Below, in pieces: positions 29,505-42,862 of a stretch of DNA of 45,000 bases. Every line of letters begins with the position of its first letter. The stretch's first letter is position 1. The notes under the pieces are model-generated. The model was not told the origin of the DNA and did no database searches. It saw only the letters and a list, made by a program, of their open reading frames with translations. The stretch lies in contig JAWQFJ010014927.1 of assembly GCA_034096865.1 (NCBI GenBank), positions 1 to 45,000 on the forward strand, read 5' to 3'. The position numbers and the translations under genes were made by a program. Source of the stretch: Theodoxus fluviatilis (Eukaryota > Mollusca > Gastropoda > Cycloneritida > Neritidae).

Positions 29505-29792
29505 GGAGGAGGAGGAGGAGGAGGAGGAGGAGGGGGAGGGGTGGGGGAGGAGGAGGAGGAGGAGGAGGAGGAGGAGGAGGAGTAGGAGGAGGAGGAGGAG
29601 GAGGAGGAGGAGAGGAGTGAGGAGGAGGAGGAGGAGGAGGAGGAGGAGGAGGAGGTGAGGAGGAGGAGGAGGAGGAGGGGAGGAGGAGGAGGAGGAGGAA
29701 GAGGAGGAGGAGGAGGAGGAGGAGGAGGAGGAGGAGGAGGAGGAGGAGGAGGAGGAGGAGGAGGAGGAGGAGGAGGAGGAGGAGGAGGAGGA
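29505..29792 (+). repeat. (GGA)n polypurine tract
   Basis: About 290 bp of GGA repeat. It is the inverse orientation of the (TCC)n tract at 24,080-25,200. Gly/Arg/Glu and Pro/Ser/Leu frames are artefacts. Confidence 0.95.
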
Positions 29793-29879
29793 TATAATGA
29801 CGACGACGACGAACATGACGAACATGACGATGAGGAGGATTTTGTTTGGTGGCTTGTGCCCACAGTACTATTCTGAAGG

Positions 29880-31160
29880 TGAATGTTAGAACAGAAATAA
29901 AACCCTAACAATATCCATACGTCAAAACAATAATTTCACAGAATCGCCCAAATTACGTACGCACACTCCCGAATGTGTGTGTGTGATGAGGTAGAGGTGC
30001 TTTGGAAAGGGCGAGTTTATGTTTTGAATAAGTGAAGGCAGTTTCAGTCATTCCATGGTACAGCCCTTTCACGAGAAAGTCGCCTGATCAGTCATCTTCA
30101 GACACGCAACAGACATAGGCCTAGTATGAAGAGCCACGTGAACTCTGAACCGTGGCAAGCAAAGTGGAGGTAGAGAGGAGGAAATCGAAAACACGTGGAA
30201 GTCATCCTTGAAGCACTCGTCTGCGGACAAGTTGGATGCTTCTCAGAAAGTTGAGTTGTGTTGAAATGATGTTGAGATTGGACCAATGACCAGGAAATAA
30301 TGGTGTGTGGTTTGAGCATCCATCAATGAAAGCTTGGCACCTTTACCTTTATGTGTGAAGTTAGGAAGCGCACACAAACGATTAATCATTGCGTCTTACT
30401 ACAAAAAGCAGAGACAAAACGTAAACATGGCCATTAATCATGTGCAGCCTGTTTGGTTCTCGCAATCAATGTACAGTCTCTCATAGGTCGTGAGTCAACC
30501 AAGTGCTAAGAGTGACTCCCAGCCAACAACAGAAATATGAATATTCACTGACCGATTTCTCTCTCTAGCTGTCAACTCCCCCTACCGAGATGTTTCAGGA
30601 ACCACATCCTGTTAGTGTTTTGTTCGAGATAATTTAGAAATCGGTGCAAATTGAACATTTACCGTGTGTTATCATCGGAGTTCATTTGTGTTCAATTTTT
30701 AAAAAGAACAGTTTATCAAAAATTCAAATGAATGAATCTTTCACGCGGACAAAAGAGATACGTAACGTGTCGACAACTGACGTAATTCATTACGTTGAAA
30801 CTTTAATATCAAAATACTTGAATGTAATAAATATACTCTGGACATTAAGAAATGCTGACATTTGTTTCTGATTAGTCTTCAAAAGTTCTCACTGTAACGC
30901 TTATTAGTAAGAATATTGTACTCACTGAGAAACAGTTTATTTCTTTCAGACCGCGTATCAATTCTGATAACAATTCTCCCCCTCTGATCACAGATGACTA
31001 GCCCTATTTCAGTCTCAGCGGATGTTAAAAAAGACATATTATTTAGTACAAAATAAAAAAAAATTGTTTATATACTCAAATCTGGCGAGCATTATCTTCA
31101 ACAACAACAAAGTTAAGCAGAATTTTTGTAAACTCTTTGCACTTGTACCAATTTCCGCCA
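29880..31160. other. No recognisable feature
   Basis: Unique AT-rich sequence without a supported gene. I looked here on the minus strand for the missing 5' exon(s) of the VWA7-like gene and found none with a signal peptide and a fitting donor. Confidence 0.5.
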
Positions 31161-31175
31161 AAGGTCAACATCATA

Positions 31176-31184
31176 AACAGCAGC

Positions 31185-31218
<34 letters not shown>

Positions 31219-31262
31219 GCAATAGCAGCAGCAGCAGCAGCAATAGCAGCAGCAGCAGCAGC
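31176..31262 (+). repeat. (AGC)n trinucleotide repeat
   Basis: AGC/TAGC repeats of about 85 bp, lying 140 bp before the satellite array. Confidence 0.95.
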
Positions 31263-31395
31263 ATCGTTGTCGTCGTCTCCCCCACCGCCTCCGACGTCTT
31301 TATCATCATCGTAGTCGTTGTCTTCAGTAATATCGTCATCGTCAGACTCTTCTATTCGTTATTGTTGCTCCTGCGCTTCCGTTGTCATCGTCACT

Positions 31396-34300
31396 TCATT
31401 ATCACTGCAAGCATCCACTGCAAGCATCCACTGCAAGCATCCACTGCAAGCATCATCTGCAAGCGTCCACTGCAAGCATCCACTGCAAGCGTCCACTGCA
31501 AGCGTCCACTGCAAGCATCCACTGCAAGCATCCACTGCAAGCATCCACTGCAAGCATCCACTGCAAGCATCCACTGCAAGCATCCACTGCAAGCATCCAC
31601 TGCAAGCATCCACTGCAAGCATCCACTGCAAGCATCCACTGCAAGCATCCACTGCAAGCATCCACTGCAAGCATCCACTGCAAGCATCCACTGCATTATC
31701 ACTGCAAGCATCCACTGCAAGCATCCACTGCAAGCATCCACTGCAAGCATCCACTGCAAGCGTCCACTGCAAGCATCCACTGCAAGCATCCACTGCAAGC
31801 ATCCACTGCAAGCATCCACTGCAAGCATCCACTGCAAGCATCCACTGCAAGCATCCACTGCAAGCTCCACTGCAAGCATCCACTGCAAGCATCCACTGCA
31901 AGCATCCACTGCAAGCATCCACTGCAAGCATCCACTGCAAGCGTCCACTGCAAGCATCCACTGCAAGCATCCACTGCAAGCATCCACTGCAAGCATCCAC
32001 TGCAAGCATCCACTGCAAGCATCCACTGCAAGCATCCACTGCAAGCATCCACTGCAAGCATCCACTGCAAGCATCCACTGCAAGCATCCACTGCAAGCAT
32101 CCACTGCAAGCGTCCACTGCAAGCATCCACTGCAAGCATCCACTGCAAGCATCCACTGCAAGCATCCACTGCAAGCATCCACTGCAAGCGTCCACTGCAA
32201 GCATCCACTGCAAGCATCCACTGCAAGCATCCACTGCAAGCATCCACTGCAAGCATCCACTGCAAGCATCCACTGCAAGCATCCACTGCAAGCATCCACT
32301 GCAAGCATCCACTGCAAGCATCCACTGCAAGCGTCCACTGCAAGCATCCACTGCAAGCATCCACTGCATCCACTGCAAGCATCCACTGCAAGCATCCACT
32401 GCAAGCATCCACTGCAAGCATCCACTGCAATCACTGCAAGCATCCACTGCAAGCATCCACTGCAAGCGTCCACTGCAAGCATCCACTGCAAGCATCCACT
32501 GCAAGCATCCACTGCATTATCACTGCAAGCATCCACTGCAAGCATCCACTGCAAGCATCCACTGCAAGCATCCACTGCATTATCACTGCAAGCATCCACT
32601 GCAAGCGTCCACTGCAAGCATCCACTGCAAGCATCCACTGCAAGCATCCACTGCAAGCATCCACTGCAAGCATCCACTGCAAGCATCCACTGCATTATCA
32701 CTGCAAGCATCCACTGCAAGCATCCACTGCATTATCACTGCAAGCATCCACTGCAAGCATCCACTGCAAGCATCCACTGCAAGCATCCACTGCATTATCA
32801 CTGCAAGCATCCACTGCAAGCATCCACTGCAAGCATCCACTGCAAGCATCCACTGCAAGCATCCACTGCAAGCATCCACTGCAAGCGTCCACTGCAAGCA
32901 TCCACTGCAAGCATCCACTGCAAGCATCCACTGCAAGCATCCACTGCAAGCATCCACTGCAAGCATCCACTGCATTATCACTGCAAGCATCCACTGCAAG
33001 CATCCACTGCAAGCATCCACTGCAAGCATCCACTGCAAGCATCCACTGCAAGCATCCACTGCAAGCATCCACTGCAATTCCACTGCAAGCATCCACTGCA
33101 AGCATCCACTGCAAGCATCCACTGCATTATCACTGCAAGCATCCACTGCAAGCATCCACTGCATTATCACTGCAAGCATCCACTGCAAGCATCCACTGCA
33201 AGCATCCACTGCAAGCATCCACTGCAAGCATCCACTGCAAGCATCCACTGCAAGCATCCACTGCAAGCATCCACTGCAAGCATCCACTGCATTATCACTG
33301 CAAGCATCCACTGCAAGCATCCACTGCAAGCATCCACTGAATTATCACTGCAAGCATCCACTGCAAGCATCCACTGCATATCACTGCAAGCATCCACTGC
33401 AAGCATCCACTGCAAGCATCATCTGCAAGCATCCACTGCAAGCATCCACTGCAAGCATCCACTGCAAGCATCCACTGCAAGCATCCACTGCAAGCATCCA
33501 CTGCAAGCATCCACTGCATTATCACTGCAAGCATCCACTGCAAGCATCCACTGCAAGCATCCACTGCAAGCATCCACTGCAAGCATCCACTGCAAGCATC
33601 ATCTGCAAGCATCCACTGCAAGCATCCACTGCATTATCACTGCAAGCATCCACTGCAAGCATCCACTGCAAGCATCCACTGCAAGCATCCACTGCAAGCA
33701 TCCACTGCAAGCATCCACTGCAAGCATCCACTGCAAGCATCCACTGCAAGCATCCACTGCAAGCATCCACTGCAAGCATCCACTGCAAGCATCCACTGCA
33801 AGCATCCACTGCAAGCATCCACTGCAAGCATCCACTGCAAGCATCCACTGCAAGCATCCACTGCAAGCATCCACTGCAAGCATCCACTGCAAGCATCCAC
33901 TGCAAGCATCCACTGCAATATCACTGCAAGCATCCACTGCAAGCATCCACTGCAAGCATCCACTGCAAGCATCCACTGCAAGCATCCACTGCAAGCATCC
34001 ACTGCAAGCATCCACTGCAAGCATCCACTGCAAGCATCCACTGCAAGCATCCACTGCAAGCATCCACTGCAAGCATCCACTGCAAGCATCCACTGCAAGC
34101 ATCCACTGCAAGCGTCCACTGCATATCACTGCAAGCATCCACTGCAAGCATCCACTGCAATATCACTGCAAGCATCCACTGCAAGCATCCACTGCAAGCA
34201 TCCACTGCATTATCACTGCAAGCATCCACTGCAAGCATCCACTGCAAGCATCCACTGCATTATCACTGCAAGCATCCACTGCAAGCATCCACTGCAAGCA

Positions 34301-37300
34301 TCCACTGCAAGCATCCACTGCAAGCATCCACTGCATTATCACTGCAAGCATCCACTGCAAGCATCCACTGCAAGCATCCACTGCAAGCATCCACTGCAAG
34401 CATCCACTGCAAGCATCCACTGCAAGCATCCACTGCAAGCATCCACTGCAAGCATCCACTGCAAGCATCCACTGCAAGTATCCACTGCATTATTACTGCA
34501 AGCGTCCACTGCAAGCGTCCACTGCAAGCATCCACTGCAAGCGTCCACTGCAAGCATCCACTGCAAGCATCCACTGCAAGCATCCACTGCATTATCACTG
34601 CAAGCATCCACTGCAAGCATCCACTGCAAGCATCCACTGCAAGCATCCACTGCATTATCACTGCAAGCATCCACTGCAAGCGTCCACTGCAAGCGTCCAC
34701 TGCAAGCGTCCACTGCAAGCGTCCACTGCAAGCATCCACTGCAAGCATCCACTGCAAGCATCCACTGCAAGCGTCCACTGCAAGCATCCACTGCAAGCGT
34801 CCACTGCAAGCATCCACTGCATTATCACTGCAAGCATCCACTGCATTATCACTGCAAGCATCCACTGCAAGCATCCACTGCAAGCATCCACTGCAAGCAT
34901 CCACTGCATTATCACTGCAAGCGTCCACTGCAAGCGTCCACTGCAAGCGTCCACTGCATGCGTCCACTGCAAGCACCCACTGCAAGCATCCACTGCAAGC
35001 ATCCACTGCAAGCATCCACTGCAAGCACCCACTGCAAGCATCCACTACAAGCGTCTACTGCAAGCGTCCACTGCAAGCGTCCACTGCAAGCATCCACTGC
35101 AAGCGTCCACTGCATCCACTGCAAGCATCCACTGCAAGCATCCACTGCAAGCATCCACTGCAAGCATCCACTGCAAGCATCCACTGCAAGCATCCACTGC
35201 AAGCATCCACTGCAAGCATCCACTGCAAGCATCCACTGCAAGCATCCACTGCAAGCATCCACTGCAAGCATCCACTGCAAGCATCCACTGCAAGCATTCA
35301 CTGCAAGTATCCACTGCATTATTACTGCAAGCGTCCACTGCAAGCGTCCACTGCAAGCACCCACTGCAAGCATCCACTACAAGCGTCCACTGCAAGCGTC
35401 CACTGCAAGCATCCACTGCAAGCATCCACTCCAAGCATCCACTACAAGCGTCCACTGCAAGCATCCACTGCAAGCATCCACTGCAAGCATCCACTGCAAG
35501 CATCCACTGCAAGCATCCACTGCATTATCACTGCAAGCATCCACTGCAAGCACCCACTGCATTATCACTGCAAGCATCCACTGCAAGCATCCACTGCAAG
35601 CATCCACTGCAAGCATCCACTGCAAGCATCCACTGCAAGCATCCACTGCAAGCATCCACTGCAAGCATCCACTGCAAGCGTCCACTGCAAGCATCCACTG
35701 CAAGCATCCACTGCAAGCATCCACTGCAAGCATCCACTGCAAGCATCCACTGCAAGCATCCACTGCAAGCATCCACTGCAAGCATCCACTGCAAGCGTCC
35801 ACTGCAAGCATCCACTGCAAGCATCCACTGCAAGCATCCACTGCAAGCATCCACTGCAAGCATCCACTGCAAGCATCCACTGCAAGCATCCACTGCAAGC
35901 ATCCACTGCAAGCATCCACTGCAAGCATCCACTGCAAGCATCCACTGCATTATCACTGCAAGCATCCACTGCAAGCATCCACTGCAAGCATCCACTGCAA
36001 GCATCCACTGCAAGCATCCACTGCAAGTATCCACTGCAAGCATCCACTGCAAGCATCCACTGCAAGCATCCACTGCAAGCATCCACTGCAAGCACCCACT
36101 GCAAGCATCCACTGCAAGCATCCACTGCAAGCGTCCACTGCATTATCACTGCAAGCATCCACTGCAAGCATCCACTGCATTATCACTGCAAGCATCCACT
36201 GCAAGCATCCACTGCAAGCATCCACTGCATTATCACTGCAAGCATCCACTGCAAGCATCCACTGCAAGCATCCACTGCATTATCACTGCAAGCATCCACT
36301 GCAAGCATCCACTGCAAGCATCCACTGCAAGCATCCACTGCAAGCATCCACTGCAAGCACCCACTGCAAGCATCCACTGCAAGCACTCACTGCAAGCATC
36401 CACTGCAAGCATCCACTGCAAGCATCCACTGCATTATCACTGCAAGCATCCACTGCAAGCATCCACTGCAAGCATCCACTGCAAGCATCCACTGCAAGCA
36501 TCCACTGCAAGCTATCCACTGCAAGCATCCACTGCAAGCATCCACTGCAAGCATCCACTGCAAGCATCCACTGCAAGCACCCACTGCAAGCATCCACTGC
36601 AAGCATCCACTGCAAGCGTCCACTGCATTATCACTGCAAGCATCCACTGCAAGCATCCACTGCATTATCACTGCAAGCATCCACTGCAAGCATCCACTGC
36701 AAGCATCCACTGCATTATCACTGCAAGCACCCACTGCAAGCATCCACTGCAAGCATCCACTGCATTATCACTGCAAGCACCCACTGCAAGCATCCACTGC
36801 AAGCATCCACTGCAAGCATCCACTGCAAGCATCCACTGCATTATCACTGCAAGCATCCACTGCAAGCATCCACTGCAAGCATCCACTGCAAACATCCACT
36901 GCAAGCATCCACTGCAAGCATCCACTGCAAGCATCCACTGCAAGCATCCACTGCAAGCATCCACTGCAAGCATCCACTGCAAGTATCCACTGCATTATTA
37001 CTGCAAGCGTCCACTGCAAGCGTCCACTGCAAGCATCCACTGCAAGCGTCCACTGCAAGCATCCACTGCAAGTATCCACTGCAAGCATCCACTGCATTAT
37101 CACTGCAAGCATCCACTGCAAGCATCCACTGCAAGCATCCACTGCAAGCATCCACTGCATTATCACTGCAAGCGTCCACTGCAAGCGTCCACTGCAAGCG
37201 TCCACTGCAAGCGTCCACTGCATGCGTCCACTGCAAGCACCCACTGCAAGCATCCACTGCAAGCATCCACTGCAAGCATCCACTGCAAGCGTCCACTGCA

Positions 37301-40080
37301 AGCATCCACTGCAAGCGTCCACTGCAAGCATCCACTGCATTATCACTGCAAGCATCCACTGCATTATCACTGCAAGCATCCACTGCAAGCATCCACTGCA
37401 AGCATCCACTGCAAGCATCCACTGCATTATCACTGCAAGCGTCCACTGCAAGCGTCCACTGCAAGCGTCCACTGCATGCGTCCACTGCAGGCATCCACTG
37501 CAAGCATCCACTGCAAGCACCCACTGCAAGCATCCACTACAAGCGTCTACTGCAAGCGTCCACTGCAAGCGTCCACTGCAAGCATCCACTGCAAGCGTCC
37601 ACTGCATCCACTGCAAGCATCCACTGCAAGCATCCACTGCAAGCATCCACTGCAAGCATCCACTGCAAGCATCCACTGCAAGCATCCACTGCAAGCATCC
37701 ACTGCAAGCACCCACTGCAAGCATCCACTGCAAGCATCCACTGCAAGCATCCACTGCAAGCATCCACTGCAAGCATCCACTGCAAGCATCCACTGCAAGC
37801 ATTCACTGCAAGTATCCACTGCATTATTACTGCAAGCGTCCACTGCAAGCGTCCACTGCAAGCACCCACTGCAAGCATCCACTACAAGCGTCCACTGCAA
37901 GCGTCCACTGCAAGCATCCACTGCAAGCATCCACTCCAAGCATCCACTACAAGCGTCCACTGCAAGCATCCACTGCAAGCATCCACTGCAAGCATCCACT
38001 GCAAGCATCCACTGCAAGCATCCACTGCATTATCACTGCAAGCATCCACTGCAAGCACCCACTGCATTATCACTGCAAGCATCCACTGCAAGCACCCACT
38101 GCAAGCATCCACTGCAAGCATCCACTGCAAGCATCCACTGCAAGCATCCACTGCAAGCATCCACTGCAAGCATCCACTGCAAGCATCCACTGCAAGCATC
38201 CACTGCAAGCGTCTACTGCAAGCATCCACTGCAAGCATCCACTGCAAGCATCCACTGCAAGCATCCACTGCAAGCACCCACTGCAAGCATCCACTGCAAG
38301 CACCCACTGCAAGCATCCACTGCAAGCATCCACTGCAAGCATCCACTGCATTATCACTGCAAGCATCCACTGCAAGCATCCACTGCAAGCATCCACTGCA
38401 AGCATCCACTGCAAGCATCCACTGCAAGCATCCACTGCAAGCATCCACTGCAAGCATCCACTGCAAGCATCCACTGCAAGCATCCACTGCAAGCATCCAC
38501 TGCAAGCATCCACTGCATTATCACTGCAAGCATCCACTGCAAGCACCCACTGCATTATCACTGCAAGCATCCACTGCAAGCATCCACTGCAAGCATCCAC
38601 TGCATTATCACTGCAAGCACCCACTGCAAGCATCCACTGCAAGCATCCACTGCATTATCACTGCAAGCACCCACTGCAAGCATCCACTGCAAGCATCCAC
38701 TGCAAGCATCCACTGCAAGCATCCACTGCATTATCACTGCAAGCATCCTCTGCAAGCATCCACTGCAAGCATCCACTGCAAACATCCACTGCAAGCATCC
38801 ACTGCAAGCATCCACTGCAAGCATCCACTGCAAGCATCCACTGCAAGCATCCACTGCAAGCATCTACTGCAAGTATCCACTGCATTGTTACTGCAAGCGT
38901 CCACTGCAAGCGTCCACTGCAAGCATCCACTGCAAGCGTCCACTGCAAGCATCCACTGCAAGTATCCACTGCAAGCATCCACTGCATTATCACTGCAAGC
39001 ATCCACTGCATTATCACTGCAAGCATCCACTGCAAGCATCCACTGCAAGCATCCACTGCAAGCATCCACTGCATTATCACTGCAAGCGTCCACTGCAAGC
39101 GTCCACTGCAAGCGTCCACTGCATGCGTCCACTGCAAGCACCCACTGCAAGCATCCACTGCAAGCATCCACTGCAAGCACCCACTGCAAGCATCCACTGC
39201 AAGCATCCACTGCAAGCATCCACTGCAAGCGTCCACTGCAAGCATCCACTGCAAGCGTCCACTGCAAGCATCCACTGCAAGCATCCACTGCAAGCATCCA
39301 CTGCAAACATCCACTGCAAGCATCCACTGCAAGCATCCACTGCAAGCATCCACTGCAAGTATCCACTGCATTATTACTGCAAGCGTCCACTGCAAGCGTC
39401 CACTGCAAGCATCCACTGCAAGCGTCCACTGCAAGCATCCACTGCAAGTATCCACTGCAAGCATCCACTGCATTATCACTGCAAGCATCCACTGCATTAT
39501 CACTGCAAGCATCCACTGCAAGCATCCACTGCAAGCATCCACTGCAAGCATCCACTGCAAGCATCCACTGCAAGCACCCACTGCAAGCATCCACTACAAG
39601 CATCCACTGCAAGCATCCACTGCAAGCATCCACTGCAAGCATCCACTGCAAGCATCCACTGCAAGCATCCACTGCAAGCATCCACTGCAAGCATCCACTG
39701 CAAGCATCCACTGCAAGCATCCACTGCAAGCATCCACTGCAAGCATCCACTGCAAGCACCCACTGCAAGCGTCCACTGCAAGCATCCACTGCAAGCGTCC
39801 ACTGCAAGCATCCACTGCAAGCGTCCACTGCAAGCGTCCACTGCAAGCGTCCACTGCAAGCATCCACTGCAAGCATCCACTGCAAGCATCCACTGCAAGC
39901 ATCCACTGCAAGCATCCACTGCAAGCGTCCACTGCAAGCATCCACTGCAAGCGTCCACTGCAAGCATCCACTACAAGCGTCCACTGCAAGCGTCCACTGC
40001 AAGCGTCCACTGCAAGCGTCCACTGCAAGCGTCCACTGCAAGCACCCACTACAAGCACCCACTACAAGCATCCACTGCAA
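31396..40080 (+). repeat. 13-bp satellite array, about 8.7 kb
   Basis: Unit GCAAGCATCCACT (13 bp) repeated some 650 times. Common variants are GCGTCC, GCACCC, GTATCC and CTACAAG. An 11-bp unit, CATTATCACTG, is interspersed dozens of times and also forms the left border (31397-31407). Because the unit has no stop codon, the plus strand is open in two frames over the entire array and in the third except at 33338, where a point change made TGA. Pairs of marker variants repeat at ~2504-2505 bp, showing higher-order duplication. No gene is claimed here. Confidence 0.97.
35294..35460 (+). repeat. Higher-order satellite segment, copy A (copy B at 37798-37965)
   Basis: A run of rare variants (CATTCAC, AGTATCC, CATTATTACTG, CACCCAC, CTACAAG, CTCCAAG) occurs in identical order at 35294-35460 and 37798-37965, offset 2504 bp. 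A second marker set is shared by 34478 and 36983 (offset 2505). A third pair, 35045 and 37537, has offset 2492, one unit shorter. The array therefore contains a duplicated block of about 2.5 kb. Confidence 0.9.
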
Positions 40081-40375
40081 TTTGGTTTGATGATACTTTT
40101 AACCGCTTATTTCTTGCTATTGCTGTGACCTCGCTTTCGGAGACAAAATCATACTTCTCAGTTTAAACGTTAAAGTATTCTAAGGACAGTTCAAACGGTA
40201 AAAGATCGATTACTACGTTAACATTACACAACGTGTCGATAGTTAACAAACGAAAATTACTCATGGACGAGGAATGCCCAACATATTCAAATACGACTCC
40301 TCCAAGTACCCTCCATCTAATACACCCTCGGCATGGAGTGCCGAGTAAGTCTTCTTGCGAGGCAACAGAAGACTT

Positions 40376-40720
40376 CTAATTGACGGGATCGAGCAGCGTG
40401 CCCCGCGAGTTTGATCCTGGAACATCAGGGTGATCAATGAGATAACTGCACTTGAACTCTTGATTGCTCCCTCTTGGGCCCCGACAGTTCCTGAGCACAA
40501 CTCTCATAAGCTGCAGCAGGAACGGAGCTCTCGTGTTGTCTTTTCCCCAGGTACGGTGGCGTAGTACGCGGCGTGAGTGCAGCCCGAGACAGTCGCGTCT
40601 TTGTCCATGGCTAGTGTCCCCAGACACGGCGTCATGCAGGCAGCACGCGGGGCATGAGGGCGACTTGAGATAAGCCACAGCAGTGAGGGGAAGCAGAGAG
40701 AGACGGACTGGCTGGCAAAC
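40376..40720 (-). other. GC-rich coding-like island, unrecognised
   Basis: Base composition and sequence complexity rise here. Two minus-strand frames are open: one of 127 codons, and another that reads CMTPCLGTLAMDKDATVSGC and ends with RSCCSL and a stop at about 40514. A polypyrimidine stretch followed by CTCAAG could be an acceptor near 40,661. The Cys spacing faintly recalls small secreted Cys-rich proteins, but no family is recognised and no second exon was found. Confidence 0.2.
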
Positions 40721-41280
40721 TGAGACTACTAGACTTTCTGCTGTCTGCGCCTGACTCACTCAAGGACAAAAATAATGATTGGAGCTTGAATAAAAAAGAC
40801 TGAATGGAAAGCTCTTCAATATTTTGTCGTCATGAGAGTGGCTTACGTGTGGTTGAAAGTAAATGACATCCTTAGTATTTGGTTTTTGAAAATATGTGTC
40901 ATTAACGATAGAAAGACTTACCATGGAGTATCATATCAGCGCATCAAAGAAAATGTTCTTTGATATTATAATAAGGCCGACGTAATGCAACAAGTATGTC
41001 TCGGTCAGAATGGATTAGAAAAAGAGCCAGCAGGTGATATGAAATACTGACTAATATGCGGCCAACTTTTGACATCATTCGGGATATCTGTAGGAGGAGT
41101 AACCAGAGCAACATGTACCAGTGTGCTTCTGGCCAGTGTCCATGAGCAACAAATAGGCTGCCTGTGCCAAGAAGCAAGGAAAAAAAGAACACAAGAAAAA
41201 AAGAGCGAAGAAAAGAAAGGAAGGAAAACGCACACATGCGAACGCGTGTACACAAACCCATACATGCATGGACACATACA

Positions 41281-41288
41281 AACACACA

Positions 41289-41343
<55 letters not shown>
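41281..41343 (+). repeat. (CA)n microsatellite
   Basis: About 60 bp of CA repeat with two AAACA interruptions near its start. Confidence 0.95.
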
Positions 41344-41344
<1 letters not shown>

Positions 41345-41359
41345 GCTAAACACATACCA

Positions 41360-42850
41360 GCATGACGTGAAAAACAAGTTTATGATAACGGCCTCCAGAA
41401 TAGATATCAAACAGTTTTTATTTTATTTTCACTGCGACTAATCTTGAAATATCTGCTACTTTGAGACTGTAGTTACGAAAACAAAAGCCTCAAGCAACCA
41501 GACGTAGAAGAAACTGTTCAAAAAGTGGGTCGTGCGAAGCACTCAATCACTTGTGACTGCCCAGAAATAAACAAGGTTAAGTTCGACTTTAAAAAAGAAA
41601 ATTAAATATCTCGAAAAAGGTAAGGAGGGGCTGATTTTCAATGCGTGGATCCGAGTCTTATATATCAGTTTCCAAAACATGATAGCGAAATTACGATTTT
41701 CTCATATTTGGCATCGATGGGATCTAATTGCGCAATTTTGCTCGGCAAACTTCATTAAAAAATCCTCAGAGGAAATGAGAAGAGATGTTCAAAACGTGGA
41801 TCTCGAGATTTTACATCTTAACTTGATAACTTCCACAAAATAATGATATGAAAGAAAAACACATGCATTTTTCCTTTGATATGTTTGTTTGATTAATTTT
41901 ATGAAATATATTGTGCATTACTTTTAGGTTTACTAAATCGGTGAGTACATTTCATAATACGTTAAATTTTGACCGCACAAAGCGCCCTATCATCAATATA
42001 ATTCAACATCATATGGTGCATACGCGTGCGCGCGTACACACACACACACAAACACACACACACTCACATTGTAATTGTAATTATTCCAATAGTGGTGTGC
42101 ATACATGTTTATTTACGAGTGGTTTATTATCAACTTGCACAGAATAATTATGCACGCTTACTCGAAAGTGCGCAAGCATGCGCACATACATGACCCTACG
42201 CACGCACGCACACGCACGTTCGCGCGCACATGCAAATGTGCGCAATCATGCACGCTTGCAAGTTCAACGTATGTTATGATAAGTTAACATTCATATTTAT
42301 GCATGGGATAAGTTTTCGCTCATCTGTGAAAGATTCTGATGTTTGTATTAATGAGTATTTATTAGTCTTTTATGACAATACTTTTTTTGTAAATCAGGGC
42401 CGGAACAGTCCTAAACAACTTCCTCTCAGATTTTAGTCAGATTATTTCCTAACGTTTTTGTGTTTACGTATACGATTTGACTCACTCAAACCCTATTACC
42501 CCACTGCCTCCTCCCCCCCCAAAAAAATTCTACGAATGCATCAAATCGGATGTATGTAGTTTTCAATTAGAAAAGTATTACCAAATCAATAAATATTACT
42601 GAATGACGAAAAAAGTAAACATGTGCTCGCGTTTCAAATGCAAGGCTTTGTGACAAAACATATTGATGCCAACTTTCTCATGAAAGTATATTTCTTTATT
42701 CAAAATAAGCTACAGCATTTCAAAACGTACAACCTGCTTTTAGTTTGCTAGAAAAACACCAAATGACAAGTTCTTTAACACTAATGGGTACTCCAAGGAA
42801 AAAAGCGCACATTTATGCTCAATCTCATTGTGCTTCATATTGCAACTCAG
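41360..42850. other. No recognisable feature
   Basis: AT-rich intergenic or intronic sequence. A short (CA)n run lies at 42037-42064. 41,590-41,860 contains diverged, similar sentences (for example TCAATGCGTGGATC and TCAAAACGTGGATC), probably an old internal duplication. Confidence 0.5.
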
Positions 42851-42862
42851 TTGCATTAGGAG

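Noticed and set aside
31359..40080. Many minus-strand frames (CSGCLQWMLAVDA repeats)
   Set aside because: Antisense translation of the same satellite, broken wherever the 11-bp unit brings stop codons.
31396..40080. CRISPR-like array (short repeats with spacers)
   Set aside because: The units are contiguous with no unique spacers, and the context is eukaryotic.
31137..40166. Open reading frames of about 3009 and 2936 codons over the satellite
   Set aside because: They exist because the 13-bp unit has no stop codon in any plus frame; two frames are open at once, the third nearly so, and the translated product is a pure 13-residue repeat with no start context.
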